Assembly (NCBI RefSeq): GCF_018860155.1
Contig: NZ_JAHKNI010000014.1
Location: 62,001 to 126,000, forward strand
Length of the DNA: 64,000 bases
Reading direction: 5' to 3'
DNA from: Nocardia albiluteola
Lineage (GTDB): Bacteria; Actinomycetota; Actinomycetes; Mycobacteriales; Mycobacteriaceae
The translations under genes and the position numbers were made by a program. Positions 9,501 to 16,204 of the stretch are shown here, one piece after another. Position 1 is the first letter of the stretch. Every line of letters begins with the position of its first letter. Below the pieces are notes generated by a model. It was given only the letters and a program-made list of their open reading frames with translations. It did no database searches and was not told where the DNA came from.

Positions 9501-9570
9501 TTGCGAGTAGTTCTTTGCTCGTGACACCGAGTTCTTTGGCCAACTCGTGCACGCGGGCCTTGCCTGCCAC
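6547..9570 (-). CDS. infB: translation initiation factor IF-2
   Basis: 1007-aa IF-2. An N-terminal IF2_N domain (VHELAKELGVTSKELL) is followed by a ~330-residue Gly/Pro/Ala/Arg low-complexity linker, a second IF2_N-like motif, then the GTPase domain with GHVDHGKT at about 513-520, DTPGHEAF and NKID, and the beta-barrel and fMet-tRNA-binding C-terminal domains. GTG 9570 has GAGGAG just upstream; GTG 9582 is less well placed. A small hairpin (CCCGTC-TTCAAG-GACGGG, 9603-9620) lies in the leader after ylxR. IF-2 places initiator tRNA on the 30S subunit. Confidence 0.97.
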   Translation of the reverse strand: MAGKARVHELAKELGVTSKELLATLKEQGEFVKSASSTVEAPVARRLRESLGAKPANGTAKSAGKPSAGPSGRPAPKPTSGATPGPRPGPRTPAPAPAPAPSPSVAPAAKAPAPAPSSARPGPAVKPGPAAKPAPQEQARPAAQHSAPAQSQAPAAQPQAPAAQQGAAPSAGPRPTPGGPRPGQQQRPAPAQGGGPRPGGPKPGPKTPRVGNNPFSSAPERPAPRPAPGPGGPRPGPAQGGPRPGPGQRQGGPGGQGGQRPAAAQGGGPRPGGPRPSPGSMPPRPNPGAMPQRAARPGPAGAGRPGRPGGGQGGPRPGGGGGGGGYRGGGGGGTGAPGAGAGAPAAGGFRGRPGGGGGGGRPGGPGGRGGAAGAFGRPGGAPRRGRKSKRQKRQEYDSMQAPAVGGVRLPRGNGEIIRLARGASLSDFAEKINANPASLVQALFNLGEMVTATQSVNDETLELLGSEMNYVVHVVSPEDEDRELLESFDLTYGEDEGGEEDLEIRPPVVTVMGHVDHGKTRLLDTIRKANVREGEAGGITQHIGAYQVLTHLNDEDRLITFIDTPGHEAFTAMRARGAKATDIAILVVAADDGVMPQTVEAVNHAQAADVPIVVAVNKIDKEGANPDKIRQQLTEYGLVAEEYGGDTMFVDISAKQGTNIEALLEAVLLTADASLDLRANPDMDAQGVAIEAHLDRGRGPVATVLIQRGTLRVGDSVVAGDAYGRVRRMVDEHGEDVVAALPSRPVQVIGFTSVPGAGDNLLVVDEDRIARQIADRRNARKRNALAARSRKRISLEDLDAALKETSELNLILKGDNSGTVEALEEALLGIDIGDEVRLRVIDRGVGGVTETNVNLASASNAIIIGFNVRAEGKATELANREGVDIRYYSVIYQAIDEIEKALKGMLKPIYEEVELGRAEIRAIFRSSKFGNIAGCMVTSGSVKRNAKVRLLRDNMVVAETTLQSLRREKEDVTEAREGFECGITLGYNDIKEGDVIEAYELREKPRD

Positions 9571-9681
9571 TGCTCTCCTCACTGAGAGGTCGAGCGCGGC
9601 AGCCCGTCTTCAAGGACGGGTGGCCCGCACGACCTCGGGTTATCTCCGATGGACGTTCATCGCTGGTACTTCACGGTGTGC

Positions 9682-10011
9682 TCATGAGTGCTCGTGCCTG
9701 TTCTCGACGTAGTGCTCCAGGGCTGAGATATCCAGTTTTCCGGACACTCGTAGTGCTCTGCCGACGGTTCGGCGCCGTTCTGCCGTGCTCAGACAAGCCG
9801 AAGCGGGGTGCAACCAGGCACCCCTTCCGGGAAGTCTGCGCCGCGGATCGGGAACGATCGCAACGCTGTCCAGGCTGGACGACTGCGCCACGATCCGCAA
9901 CAGATCGGCGGCCAGCTCGCGTTTCCGACATCCGATGCATGTCCGGACGGGTCCGGGCCGCAGTGATCTCGAAGACTCGCGCTGAGCCTGCGTCCACTCT
10001 ACCGCTGCCAT
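9682..10011 (-). CDS. ylxR: YlxR (DUF448) RNA-binding protein
   Basis: 109-aa protein with the YlxR signature PVRTCIGCR near the N-terminus and GRGAW-x-HP further on. The family is encoded between nusA and infB and is reported in other bacteria to bind RNA or modulate RNase P and transcription. ATG 10011 has GGAG ten bases upstream; a GTG at 10047 would add 12 residues that do not look conserved. Gene order nusA-ylxR-infB matches Rv2841c-Rv2839c. Confidence 0.9.
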   Translation of the reverse strand: MAAVEWTQAQRESSRSLRPGPVRTCIGCRKRELAADLLRIVAQSSSLDSVAIVPDPRRRLPGRGAWLHPASACLSTAERRRTVGRALRVSGKLDISALEHYVENRHEHS

Positions 10012-10065
10012 GTCCCGATCTCCGCATCCAGCCCCGTTGTTGATCACAAACCCGTCGGTTCGCGG

Positions 10066-11094
10066 TCATCCGCGGTGTGCCTCCGAGCGCACCGAACCGC
10101 TGTTGTCCGGGGCCGCGTCGCTGCGGATATCGATGCGCCAGCCGGTCAGGCGGGCGGCCAGGCGGGCGTTCTGCCCCTCCTTGCCGATCGCCAGCGAGAG
10201 CTGGAAGTCCGGCACCACCACCCGCGCCGCACGCGCATCGGCGTCGACGACTGTGACAGAGACAACCTTCGACGGGGACAGCGCATTCCCGACGAACGTG
10301 GCCGGGTCCTCGGCGTAATCGATGATGTCGATCTTCTCCCCGGCCAGCTCGCTCATCACGTTGCGCACCCGCTGGCCCATGGGGCCGATGCACGCGCCCT
10401 TGGCATTCACGCCCGGCACCGTGCTGCGCACGGCGATCTTGGAGCGATGCCCGGCCTCGCGAGCCACCGCCACGATCTCCACCGAGCCGTCGCTGATCTC
10501 GGGCACCTCCAGCGCGAACAGCCGCCGCACCAGGTTCGGGTGGGTGCGCGAGAGGGTGATCTGCGGGCCGCGCGGCCCGCGGGAGACGCCCACGACGTAG
10601 CACTTGATGCGATCGCCGTGCTCGTAGGTCTCGCCGGGAACCTGCTCGGCCGGGGGAATCAGGCCCTCCGCGCCGGTCGCCTCGCTGCCGATGCGCACCA
10701 CCACTGTGCCGCGGGCATTCATCCGGGCATCGCGCTGGACCACGCCGCCGACGATTTCGCCCTCATGGGTGGAGAACTCGCCGAACGACTTCTCGTTCTC
10801 CGCATCCCGCAGCCGCTGCAGCACGACCTGGCGCGCGGTGGTCGCCGCGATGCGCCCGAAACCCTCGGGGGTGTCGTCCCACTCGGAGACGGTGTTGCCG
10901 TCGGCGTCGACCTCGCGGGCCATCACCCGCACGACGCCCGTCTTCTGGTTGATGTCGATACGGGCGTTGGGCTCATGCCCCTCGGTGTGCCGGTAGGCGG
11001 TCAGCAGCGCCGACTCGATCGCGGAGATCACCGTCTCCATCGCGATGCCCTTATCGGCGACAATCGCCCGCAGGGCTTCGATTTCGATGTTCAT
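10066..11094 (-). CDS. nusA: transcription termination/antitermination factor NusA
   Basis: 342-aa NusA: N-terminal RNA-polymerase-binding domain, S1 domain around 130-200 and two KH domains ending near residue 330 (GPMGQRVRNV and IGKEGQNARLA). The C-terminal acidic repeats of enterobacterial NusA are absent, as usual in actinobacteria. The ATG overlaps the rimP stop (ATGA). It modulates pausing, termination and rRNA antitermination. Position after rimP and before ylxR is canonical. Confidence 0.96.
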   Translation of the reverse strand: MNIEIEALRAIVADKGIAMETVISAIESALLTAYRHTEGHEPNARIDINQKTGVVRVMAREVDADGNTVSEWDDTPEGFGRIAATTARQVVLQRLRDAENEKSFGEFSTHEGEIVGGVVQRDARMNARGTVVVRIGSEATGAEGLIPPAEQVPGETYEHGDRIKCYVVGVSRGPRGPQITLSRTHPNLVRRLFALEVPEISDGSVEIVAVAREAGHRSKIAVRSTVPGVNAKGACIGPMGQRVRNVMSELAGEKIDIIDYAEDPATFVGNALSPSKVVSVTVVDADARAARVVVPDFQLSLAIGKEGQNARLAARLTGWRIDIRSDAAPDNSGSVRSEAHRG

Positions 11095-11705
11095 GCCACG
11101 GTCCCTTCGGTCGAAGCTGCTGTTGTGTTGTCCCCCTGCATGTCCTGCACCGGCGCACCGGGCGCCGGGCGGCCGGGCGCGACGCCCCCGGCCAAGTCCA
11201 TCTCCGCCTCGCCGGGCGCGGAGAATTCCACCTGGACCACGGCGCGTTCGATATCGGCGAGCGGCACGCGCACCCGGTGCGGTTTTTGTCTACCGCCGAG
11301 AACCAGCGCCACCTCGGTATCGGTGGCCTCGCCGACGCGGGCGTCGAACTTCGGCACGCCCTCGGGAGCCTCGGCGCCGGCACGCATCGTGATGCGCACC
11401 TTGCGTCCCCGCGCCCGGCGCCAGTGCCGCGGCAGGGTGAGCGGCCGTTCGATGCCGGGGGTGGTGACCTCCAGTAAGTAGGGGGTCTCCCCGAAATCGC
11501 CCGCGTCGTCCAGGATTTCGGAGATAATTCCACTCAGGTCCGCGACCGCGTCCAGATCGGCGGCGGCCTCGCTGTCCACGGTGATCACCACGCGCGCCTG
11601 ATCCCGGCCCGCGGCCGACACGGCCACGCCATCGAGGTCGAATCCTCGGCCCTCGACGAGCGCAGCAACGAGCTGGCTCACCCTTTCCTCGGTCGGCATC
11701 GGCAT
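11091..11705 (-). CDS. rimP: ribosome maturation factor RimP
   Basis: 204-aa protein; the N-terminal RimP domain includes the VTVDSE strand and VTTPGIERPL, the family signature, and the C-terminal SH3-like domain is followed by a variable Ala/Pro-rich tail. It acts in 30S subunit maturation. ATG 11705 has AGGAG about ten bases upstream; the ATG six bases later is weaker. It is the first gene of the nusA-infB operon. The promoter must lie in 11706-11927, shared with the divergent lipoprotein gene. Confidence 0.94.
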   Translation of the reverse strand: MPMPTEERVSQLVAALVEGRGFDLDGVAVSAAGRDQARVVITVDSEAAADLDAVADLSGIISEILDDAGDFGETPYLLEVTTPGIERPLTLPRHWRRARGRKVRITMRAGAEAPEGVPKFDARVGEATDTEVALVLGGRQKPHRVRVPLADIERAVVQVEFSAPGEAEMDLAGGVAPGRPAPGAPVQDMQGDNTTAASTEGTVA

Positions 11706-11927
11706 GTGGGGCGGCTCCTGGTTCAGTTGTGGCGCGGTGGAGTTGTCGGTATAGGTCCTGGTGGGGCATGGTCGGCGCGCATCGTCGTCGGAATACTCCG
11801 CCGGAGGTCTAGCGTAACGCGCTGCAAGAGTGTAGAGGACCAGCCAACGATCTCCAGTTTCCCGGTGGTCACACCCACCGGCGCGCCCGCCGTCCGAGCC
11901 TCCGACATTGCCTGGCACGATGGACGC

Positions 11928-12467
11928 GTGCCGACCCGTCGAACCATGCCCGCCAGCTCCTCGGACGCGCCGCCCATGGGCCGCACGCTAGACAGACGGG
12001 CGCTGCTGCGGGTCGCGGGCGGCGGCGCGTTCGCGGTCGCGTCCCTGAGCGCCGCCGCCTGTACCAAGAAACCCCCGCCGCAGCCGGACACGCTACTGCC
12101 GCACGAGATTTCGGCGCGCACCGACGCGGTGTGGGCACGGGCCGCGGCCGCCGCAGCGCCGGACCGGGCGGCCGCGCTCACGGTGATCGCCACCCAGCGC
12201 ACCGCGCACGCCGATGCGCTGCGGGCCGAGATCAACCGGGCCATCGGGGTTTACGGCGACGGCACGCTTCCCAAGTCGCCCACCCCGGTCGTCACGCCGC
12301 CGGCCGCACCGGCGCCGCCCCCGACCGTGTCCGCGGTGCGCGATCGGCTCTCGGCCGCACGCAAGTCGGCCGCCGATGCGTCGGATGCGAATACCGCCTA
12401 CCGCGCCGGGCTGCTGGCCTCGATCAGCGCCTGCTGCGCCAGCCACGTGGAGGTACTGCTGAAATGA
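11928..12467 (+). CDS. Tat-type lipoprotein, Rv2843-like position
   Basis: 179-aa protein with an RRALLRV twin-arginine-like motif, hydrophobic stretch and LSAAAC lipobox, so it is probably an exported lipoprotein. The mature part is Ala-rich and helical with a Pro-rich break (PPAAPAPPP). GTG 11928 is preceded at six bases by CACGAT and may be leaderless; ATG 11946 is the alternative. The stop overlaps the next start (ATGA), so it is coupled to the ferritin-like DUF4439 gene. The pair sits exactly where Rv2843-Rv2844 lie in M. tuberculosis. Function unknown. Confidence 0.75.
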   Translation: MPTRRTMPASSSDAPPMGRTLDRRALLRVAGGGAFAVASLSAAACTKKPPPQPDTLLPHEISARTDAVWARAAAAAAPDRAAALTVIATQRTAHADALRAEINRAIGVYGDGTLPKSPTPVVTPPAAPAPPPTVSAVRDRLSAARKSAADASDANTAYRAGLLASISACCASHVEVLLK

Positions 12468-12898
12468 GTACGACCGATCAGCAGGCGTTGACCGACGCCC
12501 TGAATGCCGAATACGCGGCGGTGTACGCCTACGGCGTGATCTCTGCCTACGCGGCCGCAGATCGCAACAAGATCATCATTGAATTCACGACCGCGCACCG
12601 CGTCCGGCGCGATGCCACCATCGACGCTCTGCGGGCCGCCGGAGGGGCGGTACCGGGCCCCGCGCCCGCCTATCCGCCGCCGTCCCCGGTGAACGATCCG
12701 ATCCCGGCGGCGAAATTCGCCGTCACCGTGGAAACCGACACCGCCATCGCCTGGCGCTCGGTGGTCGAGCGCGCCGACTCCCCCGACGTGCGCCGCGCGG
12801 GCATCGAGGCGCTGTCCGAATGCGCTGTGCGCCTTGCCACCTGGCAGCAGATCCTTGGCACCAACCCGGCGACGGTGGCTTTTCCGGGCCGAGCCTGA
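12464..12898 (+). CDS. DUF4439 ferritin-like protein (Rv2844-like)
   Basis: 144-aa helical protein beginning QALTDALNAEYAAVYAYGV, typical of the DUF4439 ferritin-like fold, with conserved Glu/Tyr in helix 1 and R-x-x-RRDA in helix 2. ATG overlaps the upstream stop. Ferritin-like proteins bind metals, but a full set of di-iron ligands was not verified here. Synteny with Rv2844 next to proS supports the assignment. Function unknown; the coupled lipoprotein suggests an envelope-linked role. Confidence 0.8.
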   Translation: MSTTDQQALTDALNAEYAAVYAYGVISAYAAADRNKIIIEFTTAHRVRRDATIDALRAAGGAVPGPAPAYPPPSPVNDPIPAAKFAVTVETDTAIAWRSVVERADSPDVRRAGIEALSECAVRLATWQQILGTNPATVAFPGRA

Positions 12899-13188
12899 CG
12901 GCAGGCCGACGCGGATCCACCGTGTGGACGGGAGGGTCTGTGCCCCGACGCAGGGCCCACGGCATCGCGACACAAGCCCGCACAGCGACGAGCGGAACCG
13001 GCCAACTCCCGATCAGCTGAAGCCCCCAGCAACAACCCGGGCACACCCGCATCGAACGATGCTCAGGCGTGCCCGGAGCTGCGTGTGCCAGGGTCAGTGC
13101 GACCCTGTGCCGACACCCGCGCCAGCGCCGCCACCGGCGCCGACGTTGAGGCTCAGGAGGCTCAGAAGCTGCCGCCGCGGCGACCGGG

Positions 13189-14946
13189 TCAGCCGCGCAC
13201 CTTGGCTAGCACCGCGGCAACCGCACCGTCGGCCGGAATCTCCTCGCTCGTCCCCGCGAACCGATCCCGCACCTCGACCTTGCCCTCGGCCCAGCCGCGG
13301 CCCACGACCAGCACCACCGGCATGCCGAGCAGTTCGGCGTCCTTGAACTTCACCCCCGGCGAGGCGGTGCGGTCGTCCAGCAGGACCTCGATGCCCTGGG
13401 AATCCAGTTGCGCGGCAACCTGTTCCGCACCCGCGCGGGCGCCCTCATCCTTGTTGGCGATCACGACGTGCACGTCGAACGGCGCAACCTCGCGCGGCCA
13501 GCGCAGGCCCTTGTCGTCGTGCATCTGCTCGGCCACCACCGCGACCATGCGCGAGACGCCGACGCCGTAGGAGCCCATGATCAGGCGCACGGGCTTGCCG
13601 TTCTCGCCGAGCACGTCCACCTCGAAGGCGTCGGTGTACTTGTAGCCGAGCTGGAAGATGTGGCCGATCTCGATGCCGCGCGCGGCCACGAGCACCCCCT
13701 GCCCGTCCGGCGAGGGATCGCCGTCGCGGACCTCGGCGGCCTCGATGGTGCCGTCGGGGGTGAAATCGCGCCCGGCGACCAGGCCGACGACATGCTTGCC
13801 GGGGGCGTCGGCACCGGTGATCCAGGAGGTGCCGGTGACCACGCGGGGGTCGACCAGGTAGCGAACGCCGTTCTCCTGCAGACCCTTCGGGCCGATGTAG
13901 CCCTTCACCAGGAACGGGTTGGCCTTGAAGTCGTCCTCGTCGAGCAGTTCGACCTCGGCCGGCTCGACCGAGGCGCCCAGGCGCTTGTCGTCGACCTCGC
14001 GGTCACCGGGCACGCCGATGCCGAGGATCTCGGTCTTGCCGTCGGGGTGGCGCAGCTTGACCATGACGTTCTTCAGCGTGTCCGCGGCGGTCACGGGACG
14101 GCCGAACTGCTCGGCGATCCCGGCGGCGTTCGCCCAGTCGACCAGGGTGGCGATCGTCGGCGTGCTCGGCGTCTCATGCACCTGCGCCTGCGCCAGGCCC
14201 TCGATCGGAAGCTCCGGCGGCGCGGGCGTGACCACGGCCTCGACATTCGCGGCGTAGCCGGACTCGCGGCAGGTCACGTAGGTGTCCTCACCGACGGGGC
14301 TGTCGGCCAGGAACTCCTCCGACGCGCTGCCGCCCATCGCGCCCGAGGTGGCCGCGACGATCACATACGACACGCCGAGCCGGTCGAAGATGCGCTTGTA
14401 GGCGTCGCGGTGGGCGGCGTAGCTGGCCTTCAGCCCGGCCTCGTCCAGGTCGAAGGAGTACGAGTCCTTCATGACGAATTCGCGCCCGCGCAGAATGCCC
14501 GCGCGGGGACGCTCCTCGTCGCGATACTTGGTCTGGATCTGGTACAGCGTGACCGGCAGATCCTTGTAGGAGTTGTATTCGCCCTTCACCGTCAGCGCGA
14601 ACAGTTCCTCGTGCGTGGGTCCGAGCAGGTAGTCGGCCTTCTTGCGGTCCTGCAGCCGGAACAGCGCGTCACCGTATTCGGTCCACCGGTTGGTGGTCTC
14701 GTACGGCTCGCGCGGCAGCAGCGCGGGCAGCGAGATCTCCTGGGCGCCGATGCCGTTCATCTCCTGGCGCACCACCTCCTCGACCCGGCGCAGCACCCGC
14801 AGGCCCAGCGGCAGCCAGGAGTACACACCCGGCGCGATCCGGCGGACGTATCCGGCACGGACGAGAAGCTTGTGGCTGGGCACCTCGGCGTCGGCGGGGT
14901 CGTCGCGCAGGGTACGCAGGAACAGGTGGGAAAGGCGGGTGATCAC
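13189..14946 (-). CDS. proS: prolyl-tRNA synthetase
   Basis: 585-aa class II synthetase of the bacterial type with an editing insertion. Visible are the N-terminal MITRLSHLFLRTLRDDPADA-like start, TNRWTEYGDALFRLQDRK (motif 2 region), the FVMKDSYSFD motif, the INS domain in the middle and the motif 3 / anticodon-binding C-terminal part. GTG 14946 starts the conserved N-terminus; TACTCT lies eight bases upstream, so the message is probably leaderless. The frame stays open upstream only because it runs through the 33-bp repeats. It charges tRNA-Pro. Confidence 0.96.
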   Translation of the reverse strand: MITRLSHLFLRTLRDDPADAEVPSHKLLVRAGYVRRIAPGVYSWLPLGLRVLRRVEEVVRQEMNGIGAQEISLPALLPREPYETTNRWTEYGDALFRLQDRKKADYLLGPTHEELFALTVKGEYNSYKDLPVTLYQIQTKYRDEERPRAGILRGREFVMKDSYSFDLDEAGLKASYAAHRDAYKRIFDRLGVSYVIVAATSGAMGGSASEEFLADSPVGEDTYVTCRESGYAANVEAVVTPAPPELPIEGLAQAQVHETPSTPTIATLVDWANAAGIAEQFGRPVTAADTLKNVMVKLRHPDGKTEILGIGVPGDREVDDKRLGASVEPAEVELLDEDDFKANPFLVKGYIGPKGLQENGVRYLVDPRVVTGTSWITGADAPGKHVVGLVAGRDFTPDGTIEAAEVRDGDPSPDGQGVLVAARGIEIGHIFQLGYKYTDAFEVDVLGENGKPVRLIMGSYGVGVSRMVAVVAEQMHDDKGLRWPREVAPFDVHVVIANKDEGARAGAEQVAAQLDSQGIEVLLDDRTASPGVKFKDAELLGMPVVLVVGRGWAEGKVEVRDRFAGTSEEIPADGAVAAVLAKVRG

Positions 14947-14954
14947 GGATGCAC

Positions 14955-14960
14955 AGAGTA
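14955..14960 (-). promoter_or_regulatory. candidate -10 element of proS (leaderless)
   Basis: On the minus strand TACTCT (TANNNT) is followed by eight bases and the GTG start of proS, with no Shine-Dalgarno sequence between. This is the arrangement of near-leaderless actinobacterial mRNAs. The 33-bp repeat array begins about 37 bp further upstream. Confidence 0.45.
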
Positions 14961-14996
14961 GCCCGTGCCGCCGCGGCGCTGATACGCGCGCCACCG

Positions 14997-15227
14997 TCTG
15001 CGCGCCGCAGGGTTCGCGCGGCGGTACCGTCTGCGCGCCGCGAGGTTCGCGCGGCCGCGCCATCTGCGCGCCGCGAGGTTCGCGCGGCGGTGCCATCTGC
15101 GCGCCGCGAGGTTCGCGCGGCCGCGCCATCTGCGCGCCGCGAGGTTCGCGCGGCGGTGCCATCTGCGCGCCGTGGGGCTCGCGCGGCGGTACCGTCGGCG
15201 CGCCGCGGGGCTTGCGCGCCGGTACCG
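14997..15227. repeat. seven tandem copies of a 33-bp repeat
   Basis: Seven head-to-tail units of exactly 33 bp start at 14997, 15030, 15063, 15096, 15129, 15162 and 15195. Core of the unit: TCTGCGCGCCGCGAGG then TTCGCGCGGC. Units 2 and 4 look identical, as do 3 and 5, so a 66-bp dimer was duplicated; outer units 1, 6 and 7 are more diverged. Each unit contains an imperfect GCCGCGA/TCGCGCGGC dyad. The array fills the divergent proS-yaaA promoter region. There are no spacers, so it is not CRISPR. Confidence 0.95.
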
Positions 15228-15228
15228 T
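15223..15228 (+). promoter_or_regulatory. candidate -10 element of yaaA inside the last repeat
   Basis: TACCGT (TANNNT) ends the seventh repeat and lies eight bases before the GTG of yaaA, without a Shine-Dalgarno sequence. The same TACCGT is present at the ends of repeats 1 and 6 but is replaced by GCGCCAT or GTGCCAT in repeats 2-5. Confidence 0.4.
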
Positions 15229-15236
15229 ATCCGCTC

Positions 15237-15980
15237 GTGCTGGTGATCCTTCCTCCCTCCGAAACCAAGTCCGACGGCGGCGATCTCGGTCCGCTCGACC
15301 TGGACGCGCTGTCGTTGCCGCAGCTCAGCGTGGTGCGCGACAAGCTGGTCACCGCGCTGATCGACCTGGCCGGCGATCCGGAGGCCTCGCGCGCCGCACT
15401 GAGCCTGGGCAAGGGGGCCGATGCGGAGATCGCCCGCAATGCCGCGCTGCGCACCGCGCCCACCCGCCCCGCGCTCGAGCGGTACACCGGGGTGCTCTAC
15501 GACGCCCTCGATGCCGCATCGTTCACCGCGGCCCAGCGCGCGAAGGCGCAGGCCCGCCTCGCGATCGGCTCCGCGCTGTTCGGGGTGGTGCGGGCGACCG
15601 ACCCGATCCCGGCCTACCGCCTCTCGGGCGGGTCGAAGCTGCCGGGCTGCTCGACGCTGGCCGCGCTGTGGAAGCCGGTGCTCGCGCCCGCGCTGCGCGA
15701 GGAGACCGCCGGGCAGCTGACCGTGGATCTGCGCTCGGGCACCTACGCACAGCTGGGCCGGATCCCGGGGGCGGTCACCGCGACCGTGCTGACCGAGCGT
15801 CCCGACGGCTCCCGGACCGTGGTCAGCCACTTCAACAAGCACCACAAGGGTCTGCTGGCGCGGGCGCTGGTGTGCAGCCGCGCCGAACCCACCGATATCG
15901 CGGCGCTGGCGCGGATCGCCGAGAAGGCGGGCCTGCGGGTGGAAATCGCCTCCTCCACCGAACTGCTCGTGCTGACGTAA
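15237..15980 (+). CDS. yaaA: YaaA (DUF328/UPF0246) peroxide stress protein
   Basis: 247-aa protein starting LVILPPSETKSDGG and ending with a FNKHHKG motif, both diagnostic of the YaaA/DUF328 family, which lowers free iron and limits DNA damage under peroxide stress in E. coli. GTG 15237 starts the conserved N-terminus directly; the frame continues upstream through the tandem repeats, which is not coding evidence. It is divergent from proS. The catalytic or DNA-binding mechanism cannot be read from the sequence. Confidence 0.9.
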   Translation: MLVILPPSETKSDGGDLGPLDLDALSLPQLSVVRDKLVTALIDLAGDPEASRAALSLGKGADAEIARNAALRTAPTRPALERYTGVLYDALDAASFTAAQRAKAQARLAIGSALFGVVRATDPIPAYRLSGGSKLPGCSTLAALWKPVLAPALREETAGQLTVDLRSGTYAQLGRIPGAVTATVLTERPDGSRTVVSHFNKHHKGLLARALVCSRAEPTDIAALARIAEKAGLRVEIASSTELLVLT

Positions 15981-16204
15981 TAGCCGGAAGGTCGCCCGGG
16001 TAAATTGCCGGTTGCCTGTAATTGAACGGAAATTGGCGCTGCGGCAACGATTTTCGCGAATCACGATAGCGTGCAGGCATTTCCGCAGAGAATGGCACGG
16101 AACATATTGCCGCGCTTGGGACAGCCGGGCATTGTGCCGTAAGGTCTGCCACACGCACCGGAATATGCCGCGCGTCCATTCCCTGTGATGTCGAGGAGCT
16201 CGGC

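Noticed and set aside
6256..9510. Very long open frame antisense to infB
   Set aside because: High-GC third-position bias leaves the opposite strand open; the product is low-complexity Arg/Thr/Ala and mirrors infB.
12899..13188. Gene between the DUF4439 gene and proS, including a Gly-rich minus-strand frame ending near 13104
   Set aside because: No start codon with ribosome-binding site and no recognisable product; I see nothing supportable in this gap.
14997..15227. CRISPR array
   Set aside because: Repeats are contiguous with no spacers and no cas genes nearby.
14949..15236. Coding extension of proS or yaaA through the 33-bp repeats
   Set aside because: 33 bp equals 11 codons, so frames stay open automatically; conserved N-termini start at 14946 and 15237.
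15237..16003. Second long plus-strand frame overlapping yaaA
   Set aside because: Arg/Ala-rich shadow in another frame; YaaA motifs define the real frame.
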